A DNA stretch of 64,000 nt from AWTP1-18 sp036504515 (GTDB taxonomy: Bacteria > Pseudomonadota > Gammaproteobacteria > Burkholderiales > Rhodocyclaceae). This document shows, one piece after another, positions 16,765 to 26,314 of the stretch. The notes under the pieces are model-generated. The model saw only the letters and a list, made by a program, of their open reading frames with translations, did not search any database and was not told the origin of the DNA. The stretch is from the NCBI GenBank assembly GCA_036504515.1, contig DASXVA010000009.1, forward strand, positions 490,942 to 554,941. The letters run 5' to 3'. The number at the start of each line of letters is the position of its first letter. Within the stretch, counting starts at the first letter, position 1. A program made the translations under genes and the position numbers.

Positions 16765-19700
16765 ATGCCCAAGCGCACAGACTTAAAAAGCATCCTCATC
16801 ATTGGCGCTGGCCCGATCATCATCGGCCAGGCCTGTGAGTTCGACTATTCCGGCGCCCAGGCCTGCAAGGCCCTGCGCGAAGAAGGCTACAAGGTCATCC
16901 TCGTCAATTCCAATCCGGCCACCATCATGACCGACCCGGACATGGCCGATGTGACCTACATCGAACCCATTACCTGGCAGGTGCTGGAAAACATCATCGC
17001 CAAGGAAAAACCCGACGCCATTCTGCCCACCATGGGCGGCCAGACCGCGCTCAACTGCGCCCTAGACCTGGCCAAGCACGGCGTGCTGGACAAGTACAAC
17101 GTAGAAATGATCGGTGCTTCCAAGGAAGCCATCGACAAGGCCGAAGACCGGGAAAAATTCAAGCAGGCCATGACCAAGATTGGTCTCGGTTCTGCTCGTT
17201 CCGGCATCGCCCACAGCATGGAAGAGGCGCTGCAGGTACAGGGGGCCCTCGGCTTTCCCTCCATCATCCGCCCATCCTTCACCATGGGCGGATCCGGCGG
17301 TGGCATCGCCTACAACATGGAAGAGTTTGCCGAGATCTGTAAGCGCGGTCTCGAAGCCAGCCCCACCAAGGAACTTTTGATTGAAGAATCCCTGCTGGGC
17401 TGGAAAGAATATGAAATGGAAGTGGTGCGCGACCACAAGGACAACTGCATCATCGTCTGTTCCATTGAAAACCTTGACCCCATGGGTGTCCATACCGGCG
17501 ACTCCATCACTGTCGCACCGGCGCAGACCCTGACGGACAAGGAATACCAGATCATGCGCAACGCATCCATTGCGGTGCTGCGCGAAATCGGTGTGGATAC
17601 CGGTGGTTCCAACGTTCAATTCTCGATCAACCCGGAAGACGGGCGCATGATCGTGATTGAAATGAACCCGCGGGTTTCCCGTTCATCTGCCCTGGCTTCC
17701 AAGGCCACCGGTTTCCCCATCGCCAAAATTGCTGCGAAGCTGGCCGTGGGTTACACCCTGGATGAACTCAAGAACGACATTACCGGTGGCGCCACCCCGG
17801 CGTCCTTCGAGCCTTCCATCGACTACGTTGTTACCAAGATTCCCCGTTTTGCCTTCGAGAAGTTCCCTCAAGCCAACGATCGTCTGACTACCCAGATGAA
17901 GTCCGTGGGCGAAGTGATGGCCATGGGCCGCACCTTCCAGGAATCCCTGCAAAAAGCGCTGCGTGGTCTTGAAGTGGGGGTCTATGGTCTGGATGAGGTT
18001 GAAGCGGACAAGGACGAGATCGAGCATGAACTCGCCAACCCCGGTGCCCAGCGCATCTGGCACGTGGGGCAAGCCTTCCGGGAAGGCTATTCCATGGAAG
18101 ACCTGTTCCGCCTGACCAAGATTGACCCCTGGTTCCTGGTTCAGATCGAAGACATCATCAAGACCGAAGGCTGGATTCGCTCCCAGAATCTGGCTGACCT
18201 CGACGCGACCGCCATCCGTGGCCTCAAGCGCAAAGGTTTCTCTGATCGCCGTATCGCCAACCTGATCGGTACCGGCGAAACTGAAGTACGCAAATATCGC
18301 CAGTCCTTGGGTGTTCGCCCAGTATACAAGCGGGTGGATACCTGCGCCGCCGAGTTTGCTACCTCCACGGCCTACATGTACTCCACCTATGAAGAAGAGT
18401 GCGAGTCTCGCCCCACGGACAAGAAAAAGATCATGGTCCTCGGTGGTGGCCCGAATCGTATCGGGCAGGGCATCGAGTTCGACTACTGCTGCGTCCATGC
18501 CGCCCTCGCCATGCGTGAAGACGGTTACGAGACCATCATGGTCAACTGCAACCCGGAAACCGTTTCCACCGACTACGACACGTCCGACCGTCTCTATTTC
18601 GAGCCCCTGACTCTGGAAGATATCCTCGAAATCGTCGATGTGGAAAAACCCGTCGGCGTCATCGTCCAGTTTGGCGGTCAGACGCCTCTGAAACGCGCCC
18701 GGGAGTTGGAAGCCAACGGTGTACCCATCATTGGTACTACCCCGGACATGATCGATGCTGCCGAAGATCGGGAACGTTTCCAGAAGCTGCTCCATGACTT
18801 GGGTCTCAAGCAGCCGCCCAACCGTACCGCCCGTACGCCGGAACAGGCCATCGAACTGGCCGCCGAGATCGGCTACCCGCTGGTGGTCCGTCCTTCCTAT
18901 GTGCTGGGCGGTCGCGCCATGGAAATCGTCCATGAGCAAAAGGACTTGGAACGCTACATGCGGGAAGCCGTCAAGGTTTCCAATGACTCTCCCGTGTTGC
19001 TGGACCGCTTCCTAAACGATGCCACCGAAGTGGACGTGGATGCCCTGTCCGACGGTAAGCAAGTGATCATCGGCGGCATCATGGAACACATTGAGCAGGC
19101 TGGCGTGCACTCCGGTGACTCCGCCTGTTCCCTGCCGCCCTTTACCCTGTCCAAGGAAATCCAGGACGAAATGCGTCGTCAGACCGAAATGATGGCAAAG
19201 GGTCTCAATGTAGTGGGGCTGATGAATGTTCAGTTCGCCATTCAGGGGCAGGGCGCTGACGCTGTTGTCTATGTGCTGGAAGTCAATCCCCGCGCCTCCC
19301 GGACCGTTCCCTTTGTTTCCAAGGCCACCGGGCTGCCCCTAGCCAAGGTTGCTGCTCGCTGTATGGCGGGTCGCTCTCTGGCCGACCAGGGCGTGACCAA
19401 AGAAGTGATTCCGCCTTACTTCTCTGTCAAGGAAGCGGTTTTCCCCTTCAACAAGTTCCCCGGTGTTGACACCATTCTTGGCCCGGAAATGAAGTCCACA
19501 GGCGAAGTCATGGGCGTTGGTCGCACCTTTGGTGAGGCCTTCATCAAGTCTCAATTGGCCGGTGGCACCAAGTTGCCCAAGAGCGGCAAGGTCTTCATCA
19601 GCGTCAAGCCGGCAGACAAGGTCAAGGCAGTCGAGGTGGCCAAGGAACTGCACGAACTGGGCTTTACCATTGTTGCCACCAAAGGCACGGCAACCTCTAT

Positions 19701-19983
19701 CGCCGAAGCCGGTATCCCTGTTACTCCCGTCAACAAGGTGACGGAAGGCCGTCCCCATGTGGTGGACATGATCAAGAACAATGAAGTGGTTCTGGTCATC
19801 AACACTGTGGATGAAAAGCGGACAGCCATTACCGATTCCCGCTCCATCCGCACGTCGGCCTTGGCCCAGAAAATTACTGTTTACACCACGGTGGAAGGCG
19901 CCCGCGCCGCCTGTGCTGGCATGCGTCATGCCGGTTTGGAAACCTACGCTGTGCAGGCCCTACACGGAGAATTGGCCGTATGA
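16765..19983 (+). CDS. carB: Carbamoyl-phosphate synthase large subunit
   Basis: The 1072-residue product has the duplicated ATP-grasp architecture of CarB: an N-terminal carboxyphosphate half with SILIIGAGPIIIGQACEFDY (about 9-28) and GGSGGGIAYN, an oligomerisation domain, a second half with VLGGGPNRIGQGIEFDYCC and RPSYVLGGRAME, and a C-terminal MGS-like allosteric domain. It makes carbamoyl phosphate from bicarbonate, ATP and CarA-derived ammonia. The start ATG at 16765 is 4 bases after carA. The stop overlaps the greA start (ATGA). Confidence 0.97.
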   Translation: MPKRTDLKSILIIGAGPIIIGQACEFDYSGAQACKALREEGYKVILVNSNPATIMTDPDMADVTYIEPITWQVLENIIAKEKPDAILPTMGGQTALNCALDLAKHGVLDKYNVEMIGASKEAIDKAEDREKFKQAMTKIGLGSARSGIAHSMEEALQVQGALGFPSIIRPSFTMGGSGGGIAYNMEEFAEICKRGLEASPTKELLIEESLLGWKEYEMEVVRDHKDNCIIVCSIENLDPMGVHTGDSITVAPAQTLTDKEYQIMRNASIAVLREIGVDTGGSNVQFSINPEDGRMIVIEMNPRVSRSSALASKATGFPIAKIAAKLAVGYTLDELKNDITGGATPASFEPSIDYVVTKIPRFAFEKFPQANDRLTTQMKSVGEVMAMGRTFQESLQKALRGLEVGVYGLDEVEADKDEIEHELANPGAQRIWHVGQAFREGYSMEDLFRLTKIDPWFLVQIEDIIKTEGWIRSQNLADLDATAIRGLKRKGFSDRRIANLIGTGETEVRKYRQSLGVRPVYKRVDTCAAEFATSTAYMYSTYEEECESRPTDKKKIMVLGGGPNRIGQGIEFDYCCVHAALAMREDGYETIMVNCNPETVSTDYDTSDRLYFEPLTLEDILEIVDVEKPVGVIVQFGGQTPLKRARELEANGVPIIGTTPDMIDAAEDRERFQKLLHDLGLKQPPNRTARTPEQAIELAAEIGYPLVVRPSYVLGGRAMEIVHEQKDLERYMREAVKVSNDSPVLLDRFLNDATEVDVDALSDGKQVIIGGIMEHIEQAGVHSGDSACSLPPFTLSKEIQDEMRRQTEMMAKGLNVVGLMNVQFAIQGQGADAVVYVLEVNPRASRTVPFVSKATGLPLAKVAARCMAGRSLADQGVTKEVIPPYFSVKEAVFPFNKFPGVDTILGPEMKSTGEVMGVGRTFGEAFIKSQLAGGTKLPKSGKVFISVKPADKVKAVEVAKELHELGFTIVATKGTATSIAEAGIPVTPVNKVTEGRPHVVDMIKNNEVVLVINTVDEKRTAITDSRSIRTSALAQKITVYTTVEGARAACAGMRHAGLETYAVQALHGELAV

Positions 19984-20459
19984 GTGGAAAGTTTCCTATC
20001 ACCTTGCACGGTGCAGAGCTTCTCAAAGAAGAGCTGCACCGTTTGAAAACCGTGGAACGGCCTGCTGTCATTGCCGCCATTGCTGAAGCTCGCTCCCACG
20101 GCGACTTGTCGGAAAATGCCGAGTACGACGCGGCCAAAGAACGCCAAGGTTTCATTGAAGGCCGTCTTGCCGAAATCGAAGGCAAGCTGTCAAACGCCCA
20201 GATCATCGATCCGAAATCGGTGGATGCCGATGGCCGCGTTGTCTTCGGTGCCACAGTCCAAATGGAAGACATGGATGGCGGCAAAACCGTGACTTACCAG
20301 ATCGTCGGCGACGACGAAGCTGACCTCAAGGTAGGCAAGATTTCCCTGAACTCCCCGGTTGCCCGGGCGCTGATCGGCAAATACGCCGGTGATGTGGTGG
20401 AAGTCCAGACCCCCGGCGGCATTCGGGAATACGAAATTCTGGATGTTCGCTACGAGTGA
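19980..20459 (+). CDS. greA: Transcript cleavage factor GreA
   Basis: The 159-residue protein has the GreA N-terminal coiled coil with EARSHGDLSENAEYDAAKE (about 36-54, carrying the acidic tip residues) and the C-terminal FKBP-like domain (KISLNSPVARALIGKYAGD). GreA stimulates the intrinsic transcript cleavage of backtracked RNA polymerase. It starts in an ATGA overlap with carB and ends in a GTGA overlap with the next gene, so all are probably co-translated. Confidence 0.96.
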   Translation: MSGKFPITLHGAELLKEELHRLKTVERPAVIAAIAEARSHGDLSENAEYDAAKERQGFIEGRLAEIEGKLSNAQIIDPKSVDADGRVVFGATVQMEDMDGGKTVTYQIVGDDEADLKVGKISLNSPVARALIGKYAGDVVEVQTPGGIREYEILDVRYE

Positions 20460-20917
20460 GCCGACTCGCTGAAACGCTGTATTCCCTGGCCATCACCCTT
20501 TGGGTTGGTGGCCTTTTTGCTATTGGCTATCTGGCAGCCCCGGTATTGTTTTCGCAGTTGAGCGATAAGGCTCTGGCAGGCAACCTGGCGGGTGTGATGT
20601 TCACTATGGTGGCTTGGGCCGGATTGGCTTGCGGTAGTTTTCTGCTTTCCTATCAATTGATCCGCCGCGGCTTGGCTGCCTTTAAAACAGGAGGTTTCTG
20701 GATTGTGCTGCTGATGGTGTTGCTCACCATTGCCGGCCATTTCGGCGTACAACCTGTCCTTGCCCAACTCAAGGCAGATGCTCTGCCAAGGCATGTCATG
20801 GAAACAGCCCTGCGGGATCGTTTTGCGACCTGGCATGGGGTATCCAGCGGGCTCTATCTTGTGCAGAGCCTGCTTGGTCTTTGGCTTGTGATGTGGCAGG
20901 AAAAAGGAAAGCGCTGA
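20456..20917 (+). CDS. DUF4149 family membrane protein
   Basis: The 153-residue protein has four predicted transmembrane helices and resembles the DUF4149 family often found after greA in betaproteobacteria. The opening TLYSLAITLWVGGLFAIGYL and the motif LAAPVLF are typical. The function is unknown. It starts with GTG overlapping the greA stop as GTGA, implying translational coupling. No other in-frame start fits. Confidence 0.85.
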   Translation: MSRLAETLYSLAITLWVGGLFAIGYLAAPVLFSQLSDKALAGNLAGVMFTMVAWAGLACGSFLLSYQLIRRGLAAFKTGGFWIVLLMVLLTIAGHFGVQPVLAQLKADALPRHVMETALRDRFATWHGVSSGLYLVQSLLGLWLVMWQEKGKR

Positions 20918-20954
20918 ACTGCTTTTCTTTCCCGCAGCGGAGAAGAAACCCTAC

Positions 20955-20980
20955 CCAGCATCATGAAGAGAAGATGCTGG
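20955..20980. terminator. Hairpin between the DUF4149 gene and yhbY
   Basis: CCAGCATC (20955-20962) and GATGCTGG (20973-20980) form a perfect 8-bp stem with a 10-base loop, between two convergent genes. No T tract follows in either direction, so a terminator role is plausible but weak. Confidence 0.4.
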
Positions 20981-20999
20981 AAGGACGCTTCTGAAGGCT

Positions 21000-21377
21000 T
21001 TAGCGGGTAGTTTTGCGACGGCGCTCGTTGGCGGCGGCAGCCTGCTTCTTGTTGCGGGGCTTGGGCGCGCGACGAGTAACAGGCTTGGCAACGACTTTTT
21101 CTTCGGCAGGATTTTCCCGCCACAGAATAAGGATGTTGCCGATATGCTGTACCTGAGCGCATTCGAGCGCAGTGCAGATTTCGTCAAACAGGGCAGGGCG
21201 GACTTCCCGCTCAATACCTTGGAGTTTGACCTTGATGAGTTCATGGGCCTTGAGGCCGGCATTGATCTCGTTAAGGACGGAGGCAGTCAACCCGTGCTGG
21301 CCAATACTGGCAACGGGATTCAGATGGTGAGCGGCGGCACGAAGTGCCTTGCGCTGTTCGGTGGTCAGTTCAATCAT
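21000..21377 (-). CDS. yhbY: YhbY family CRM-domain RNA-binding protein
   Basis: The 125-residue protein begins with a complete CRM domain (about 1-95: LTTEQRKALRAAAHHLNPVA, IGQHGLTASVLNEI, and LWREN near the end). YhbY-type proteins associate with pre-50S ribosomal particles. After the domain there is a 28-residue Lys/Arg/Ala-rich tail not found in E. coli YhbY (97 residues). It is divergent from rlmE, as in many proteobacteria, which supports a shared role in ribosome assembly. Confidence 0.93.
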   Translation of the reverse strand: MIELTTEQRKALRAAAHHLNPVASIGQHGLTASVLNEINAGLKAHELIKVKLQGIEREVRPALFDEICTALECAQVQHIGNILILWRENPAEEKVVAKPVTRRAPKPRNKKQAAAANERRRKTTR

Positions 21378-21412
21378 GCGCGTATTTTCGCATGTAAGTA
21401 GGGTTTAACGCA

Positions 21413-22045
21413 GTGACAATCAGAACCAAAAGATCGAAAAAAAGCAGTCATTACATGAATCAGCACGTTCATGACCCCTATGTGATCAAGGCCAAACATG
21501 ATGGCTGGCGTTCCCGGGCAGTTTTCAAACTGATCGAAATTGACGAAAAAGACCGCCTGTTCAAGCCCGGCATGACCGTGGTGGATCTCGGCTGTACGCC
21601 TGGAAGCTGGAGTGAATACGTCGTTAAACGCATCCAGCCCGGTGGTCGCCTGATTGGCCTGGACTTGCTGCCGATGGATCCAATACCCGGCGTGACCTTC
21701 ATTCAGGGGGATTTCCGGGAAGATGAACCGCTGGCTCAGCTGGTCCAGACGCTGGATGGTCGACAGGTCGACCTTGTTATTTCCGACATGGCCCCCAATA
21801 TGACCGGTATCTCGGCCACGGACCAAGCCGGGGTAATGTATCTGGCGGAGTTGACTCTGGAGTTTGCCAAAGATCATCTGAAGACCGGCGGTAGCTTGCT
21901 GACCAAGGTATTCCAGGGCAGCAGCTACATGGAGTTGCGAAAGGAAATCATGAGTCGCTTTGATGAGTTGCACGTTCGCAAGCCGGCAGCCTCCCGAGAC
22001 AGAAGTGCCGAAACTTATTTGCTGGCCCGCGGAAAGCAGAGTTAA
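21413..22045 (+). CDS. rlmE: 23S rRNA (uridine-2552-2'-O)-methyltransferase RlmE
   Basis: The 210-residue enzyme has the FtsJ/RrmJ fold: SRAVFKLIEIDEKDRLF (about 31-47, with the first catalytic Lys), the SAM loop VVDLGCTPGSWSEY, DLVISDMAPNMTG and LTKVFQG. It methylates U2552 in the 50S peptidyl-transferase A loop. The start is GTG at 21413, preceded by AGTAGGG; the N-terminal TKRSKKSSHY aligns with E. coli RlmE. The usual downstream partner ftsH follows after about 100 bp. Confidence 0.94.
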   Translation: MTIRTKRSKKSSHYMNQHVHDPYVIKAKHDGWRSRAVFKLIEIDEKDRLFKPGMTVVDLGCTPGSWSEYVVKRIQPGGRLIGLDLLPMDPIPGVTFIQGDFREDEPLAQLVQTLDGRQVDLVISDMAPNMTGISATDQAGVMYLAELTLEFAKDHLKTGGSLLTKVFQGSSYMELRKEIMSRFDELHVRKPAASRDRSAETYLLARGKQS

Positions 22046-22143
22046 AACGGCTTTGATTATCGTCCCGATAGGTTTGCGCCCCCTCTGATTCCGCCATAGA
22101 ATGGACAATCCTGTATTCCCCTTGGGGAAAGTGAGGCATCACC

Positions 22144-24027
22144 TTGAATAACATGTTCAAAAATCTTGCGATCTGGCTGGTCATCGGCATTGTCTTGATG
22201 ACGGTTTTCAACCAGTTCAATTCGCGCCAGACAGCCCAGTCCACTATCGACTATTCCCAATTCCTCGAAGAGGTGAAGCAGGGGCATATCGCCAAGGTGC
22301 TGATCCAAGGCCGCACTCTGGAAGCGACCACCAGCGATGGCAAGAAAATTGTTTCCTACGCACCTCCCGATTTGTGGATGGTGTCTGACCTGCTCAAGAA
22401 CGACGTTAAGGTCGTCGCCAAACCGGAAGAAGAACAATCCTTCCTGATGAGCCTGTTCGTCTCCTGGTTTCCCATGCTGCTGTTGATCGGCGTCTGGGTA
22501 TTCTTCATGCGCCAGATGCAGGGCGGCGGCAAAGGCGGCGCCTTCAGTTTTGGCAAGAGTAAGGCCCGCATCATGGACGAAGCCAGCAACACCACAACCT
22601 TTGCCGATGTGGCTGGTTGCGATGAAGCCAAGGAAGAAGTCTCTGAACTGGTGGAATTCCTGCGGGACCCGACCAAGTTCCAGAAGCTGGGGGGTCGCAT
22701 TCCTCGTGGCGTGCTGATGGTAGGCTCTCCCGGTACCGGTAAAACCTTGCTGGCCAAGGCCATTGCCGGTGAAGCCAAAGTTCCTTTCTTCAGCATTTCT
22801 GGTTCCGACTTCGTGGAAATGTTCGTCGGTGTCGGTGCTGCCCGTGTGCGGGACATGTTCGAGCAGGCCAAGAAGGCTGCTCCTTGCATCATATTCATCG
22901 ACGAAATTGATGCCGTCGGTCGCCAGCGCGGCGCCGGTCTCGGTGGTGGTAACGATGAACGGGAACAAACCCTGAACCAGATGCTGGTTGAGATGGATGG
23001 TTTTGAAGGCTCGGCCGGCGTCATCGTTATCGCTGCAACCAACCGTCCTGACGTGCTTGATCCTGCTTTGCTGCGGCCCGGTCGTTTTGACCGCCAGGTC
23101 GTGGTTCCGCTGCCCGATATTCGTGGCCGCGAACAGATTCTCAAGGTTCACATGCGCAAGGTGCCCATGGCCCAGGATGTGGATGCTTCCGTCCTCGCCC
23201 GTGGCTGCCCTGGCTTTGCTGGTGCCGATCTGGCCAATCTGGTCAATGAAGCAGCCCTGTTCGCCGCCCGTTCCAACAAGCGGGTTGTAGATATGGAGGA
23301 TTTCGAGCGCGCCAAGGACAAGATCATGATGGGCGCAGAACGTCGCTCCATGGTCATGCCTGAGGAAGAGCGCCGCAATACGGCGTACCACGAGTCCGGT
23401 CATGCCATCGTTGCCAAGCTGCTGCCCAAGACAGATCCGGTCCACAAGGTCACCATCATTCCCCGGGGCCGTGCCTTGGGCCTAACCATGCAGTTGCCTA
23501 CGGAAGACCGTTACAGCCAGGACCGTAACCGTCTGCTCGACACCATTGCTGTTTTGTTCGGTGGCCGTATCGCTGAAGAAATCTTCATGAACCAGATGAC
23601 GACTGGTGCTTCCAACGACTTCCAGCGCGCAACTGACTTGGCTCGCCGTATGGTGACCCAGTGGGGCATGTCGGACAATCTTGGCCCCATGGTTTATGGG
23701 GAAGAAGAGGGCGAAGTTTTCCTTGGCCGTTCCATCACCACCCACAAGAACATGTCCGAAGCGACCATGCAAAAGGTCGATCTGGAAATTCGCCGGATTC
23801 TGGACGAGCAGTATGCCCTTGCCCGCAATCTGATCGAGACCCACAAGGACAAGGTTGAAGCCATGACTGCCGCCTTGCTGGAATGGGAAACCATTGATGC
23901 CGACCAGATCAACGACATCATGGACGACAAGCCTCCCCGTCCCCCAAAACCTAACAGCCTCACTCCCAAGGTGACGCCGGACAATTCATCTTCCGGTGCT
24001 GCGCCCAGCGCGACAGCTCCCGCCTGA
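22144..24027 (+). CDS. ftsH: ATP-dependent zinc metalloprotease FtsH
   Basis: The 627-residue protein has two N-terminal transmembrane helices (about 8-24 and 103-122) around a periplasmic domain, an AAA domain with Walker A GSPGTGKT (194-201), Walker B FIDEID (251-256) and the SRH region, and a peptidase domain with zinc motif HESGH (416-420). It degrades membrane and regulatory proteins at the inner membrane. The TTG start at 22144 is preferred over the ATG nine bases later because GTGAGG lies 7 bases upstream of it. The Pro-rich C-terminus is species-variable. Confidence 0.96.
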   Translation: MNNMFKNLAIWLVIGIVLMTVFNQFNSRQTAQSTIDYSQFLEEVKQGHIAKVLIQGRTLEATTSDGKKIVSYAPPDLWMVSDLLKNDVKVVAKPEEEQSFLMSLFVSWFPMLLLIGVWVFFMRQMQGGGKGGAFSFGKSKARIMDEASNTTTFADVAGCDEAKEEVSELVEFLRDPTKFQKLGGRIPRGVLMVGSPGTGKTLLAKAIAGEAKVPFFSISGSDFVEMFVGVGAARVRDMFEQAKKAAPCIIFIDEIDAVGRQRGAGLGGGNDEREQTLNQMLVEMDGFEGSAGVIVIAATNRPDVLDPALLRPGRFDRQVVVPLPDIRGREQILKVHMRKVPMAQDVDASVLARGCPGFAGADLANLVNEAALFAARSNKRVVDMEDFERAKDKIMMGAERRSMVMPEEERRNTAYHESGHAIVAKLLPKTDPVHKVTIIPRGRALGLTMQLPTEDRYSQDRNRLLDTIAVLFGGRIAEEIFMNQMTTGASNDFQRATDLARRMVTQWGMSDNLGPMVYGEEEGEVFLGRSITTHKNMSEATMQKVDLEIRRILDEQYALARNLIETHKDKVEAMTAALLEWETIDADQINDIMDDKPPRPPKPNSLTPKVTPDNSSSGAAPSATAPA

Positions 24028-24047
24028 TTAATGAGTGATTAATCCAT

Positions 24048-24078
24048 GGGCCGCGCTAATGCGCGGCCCTTTGTTTTG
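24048..24078 (+). terminator. Intrinsic terminator after ftsH
   Basis: GGGCCGCGC (24048-24056), TAAT loop and GCGCGGCCC (24061-24069) form a perfect 9-bp GC stem followed by TTTGTTTT. It separates ftsH from folP, which begins only ten bases further on. Confidence 0.9.
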
Positions 24079-24087
24079 TAAGTGCCC

Positions 24088-24918
24088 ATGAGTCAAACAC
24101 TTCGTTGCGGTCGTTTTTTCCTGTCCCTGGATAGGCCTCTCATTATGGCCATCCTTAACGTCACCGATGATTCCTTTTCCGGCGACGGCCTCGAAGGTAA
24201 TGTAGCCCGAGCGGTCGAGCAGGCTTACCGAATGAAAGAAGAGGGCGCTCACATCCTCGATATCGGTGGCGAATCCACCCGCCCCGGTTCGGAATCCGTC
24301 TCCGTCCAGCAGGAACTGGATCGCGTTATTCCCGTGATTGAAGCGCTGGCCGACTGTGATTTGCCACTGTCGATTGACACCCTGAAGCCAGAAGTCATGG
24401 ATGCCGCCCTGAAGGCTGGCATCGACCTGATCAACGACATCAATGCGCTAAGGGCTCCTGGGGCTCTGGAAATTGTGGCTCAGAGTAACGCTGCTGTCTG
24501 CCTGATGCACATGCAGGGCCTGCCCGGAACCATGCAGGCCAACCCGCATTACGATGACGTGCTCAAGGAAGTTGCCAACTTTCTTGCTGAACGAGTTGCT
24601 GCAGCCGAATCCGCAGGCATAGCCCGTGACCGTATTGTCGTAGACCCCGGTTTTGGCTTTGGTAAAACCTTGGAACACAATGTTGAACTATTGCGTCGGC
24701 TGGAAGAGCTAATGGTCCAGGGGCTTCCTCTGCTGGCAGGTATGTCCCGTAAAAACATGCTCGGCTTAATCAGCGGCCAACCGGTATCTGAACGAATTTA
24801 TGCAGGAATTGCCGCCCATCTGATTGCGGCACAAAAGGGCGCGAGAATCCTGCGCGTACATGATGTGGCTCCCCTGCGGGATGCCCTGGCTGTCTGGAAT
24901 GCAGTGGAGAATCTATGA
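24088..24918 (+). CDS. folP: Dihydropteroate synthase
   Basis: The 276-residue enzyme shows the two DHPS signatures: IMAILNVTDDSFSGDG (about 22-37) and ILDIGGESTRPGS (about 57-69), plus DPGFGFGK. It condenses p-aminobenzoate with dihydropterin pyrophosphate in folate synthesis. The ATG at 24088 was chosen over a GTG six bases upstream; neither has a clear Shine-Dalgarno because the ftsH terminator lies immediately before. The stop overlaps the glmM start. Confidence 0.95.
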   Translation: MSQTLRCGRFFLSLDRPLIMAILNVTDDSFSGDGLEGNVARAVEQAYRMKEEGAHILDIGGESTRPGSESVSVQQELDRVIPVIEALADCDLPLSIDTLKPEVMDAALKAGIDLINDINALRAPGALEIVAQSNAAVCLMHMQGLPGTMQANPHYDDVLKEVANFLAERVAAAESAGIARDRIVVDPGFGFGKTLEHNVELLRRLEELMVQGLPLLAGMSRKNMLGLISGQPVSERIYAGIAAHLIAAQKGARILRVHDVAPLRDALAVWNAVENL

Positions 24919-26270
24919 GTCGAAAATACTTTGGTACTGATGGCGTTCGCGGCCTTGTTGGTCAATCCCCCATCACCCCGGAATTTGTGCTGCGCCTGGG
25001 CTATGCCGCTGGTACCACACTGGTAGCGCGAGAACAGCTCCCCCCTGGTGAGCGCCCAGCCGTTTTAATCGGCAAGGACACCCGTATCTCCGGCTACATG
25101 CTTGAAGCTGCACTGGAGGCTGGTTTTTCAGCGGCCGGCGTCGATGTATGTCTGGTCGGCCCCATGCCCACGCCAGCCATTGCCTATCTAACCCGGGCTT
25201 TGCGTCTGCAGGCTGGCGTGGTGATTTCTGCTTCCCACAACCCTTATCACGACAACGGCATCAAGTTCTTTTCCGCTCAGGGCACAAAACTGCCTGATGG
25301 TATTGAACGGGAAATCGAAGATCGCCTTGATGAACCCATGGGCTGCATGGAATCATCCAAGTTGGGCAAGGCCCGCCGCATTGCTGATGCAGCAGGGCGT
25401 TACATCGAATTCTGCAAGAGCACCTTCCCCAACGAACTTGATCTGCGCGGCCTGCGCATTGCCGTGGATTGCGCCCATGGCGCCGCTTACCATATTGCTC
25501 CGGATGTGTTCCATGAACTCGGCGCCGAGGTTATCCGCATTGGCGTCACGCCCAACGGCCTCAATATCAATGAAGGTGTTGGCGCTACCCATCCAGAAGC
25601 CTTGCGCAAAGCGGTGCTGGAGTCGAAGGCTGATCTGGGTATTTCCCTTGACGGCGATGGCGACCGCCTGATCATGGCCGACCGCAATGGCAAGCTTTAC
25701 GATGGCGACCAACTGATTTATGTCATTGCCCGCCAACAATCCAAACGGACGCCGGTTCCTGGCGTTGCCGGTACGCTGATGAGCAATCTTGGTTTTGAAC
25801 ACGCTTTGGGCCGTCTTGGCATCCCCCTGGTGCGAGCCAAGGTTGGCGACCGTTATGTGCTGGAGCAATTGCTGGACAAGGGCTGGCTCCTGGGCGGAGA
25901 AAATTCCGGCCATATCATCTGCCTTGACAAGCACTCCACCGGCGATGGCATTGTTGCCGCCCTTCAAGTATTGGCGGCCTTGCAAGCTGGTAACGAGACT
26001 TTGGAACAGGCCTGTGCCGACCTCAGCATGTATCCGCAAAAACTCATCAACGTCCGGATGCCGGCAGGCTTCGACTGGAAATCCGATCCTGGTATCGAGT
26101 CGGCCAACAGCGCAGCTGAAAAAGCCCTTGATGGTCAGGGCAGGGTGCTGCTGCGTCCATCTGGCACCGAACCACTGCTGCGGGTCATGGTGGAAGGACA
26201 AAACAAGGAACTCGTCATCCAGCAGGCAGAGAGCATTGCCGCCGCAGTTCGCCGCGCCTTTGGCCAATAA
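24915..26270 (+). CDS. glmM: Phosphoglucosamine mutase
   Basis: The 451-residue enzyme has the active-site phosphoserine loop ISASHNP (Ser107), the metal-binding loop DGDGDRLIMAD, the substrate loop GGENSGHI and the phosphate-binding RPSGTEPLLRVM near the C-terminus. It converts glucosamine-6-phosphate to glucosamine-1-phosphate for peptidoglycan and LPS precursors. It is coupled to folP by an ATGA overlap, the standard ftsH-folP-glmM arrangement. Confidence 0.97.
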   Translation: MSRKYFGTDGVRGLVGQSPITPEFVLRLGYAAGTTLVAREQLPPGERPAVLIGKDTRISGYMLEAALEAGFSAAGVDVCLVGPMPTPAIAYLTRALRLQAGVVISASHNPYHDNGIKFFSAQGTKLPDGIEREIEDRLDEPMGCMESSKLGKARRIADAAGRYIEFCKSTFPNELDLRGLRIAVDCAHGAAYHIAPDVFHELGAEVIRIGVTPNGLNINEGVGATHPEALRKAVLESKADLGISLDGDGDRLIMADRNGKLYDGDQLIYVIARQQSKRTPVPGVAGTLMSNLGFEHALGRLGIPLVRAKVGDRYVLEQLLDKGWLLGGENSGHIICLDKHSTGDGIVAALQVLAALQAGNETLEQACADLSMYPQKLINVRMPAGFDWKSDPGIESANSAAEKALDGQGRVLLRPSGTEPLLRVMVEGQNKELVIQQAESIAAAVRRAFGQ

Positions 26271-26281
26271 ACCCGATAAAC

Positions 26282-26311
26282 AATAAGCACTGCCGAAAGG
26301 CAGTGCTTATT
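26282..26311. terminator. Bidirectional hairpin between glmM and the chemoreceptor gene
   Basis: AATAAGCACTGCC (26282-26294), GAAA tetraloop and GGCAGTGCTTATT (26299-26311) form a perfect 13-bp stem. A/T-rich outer pairs give short T runs on either side, suiting two convergent genes. The GNRA loop makes it stable. Confidence 0.8.
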
Positions 26312-26314
26312 GGG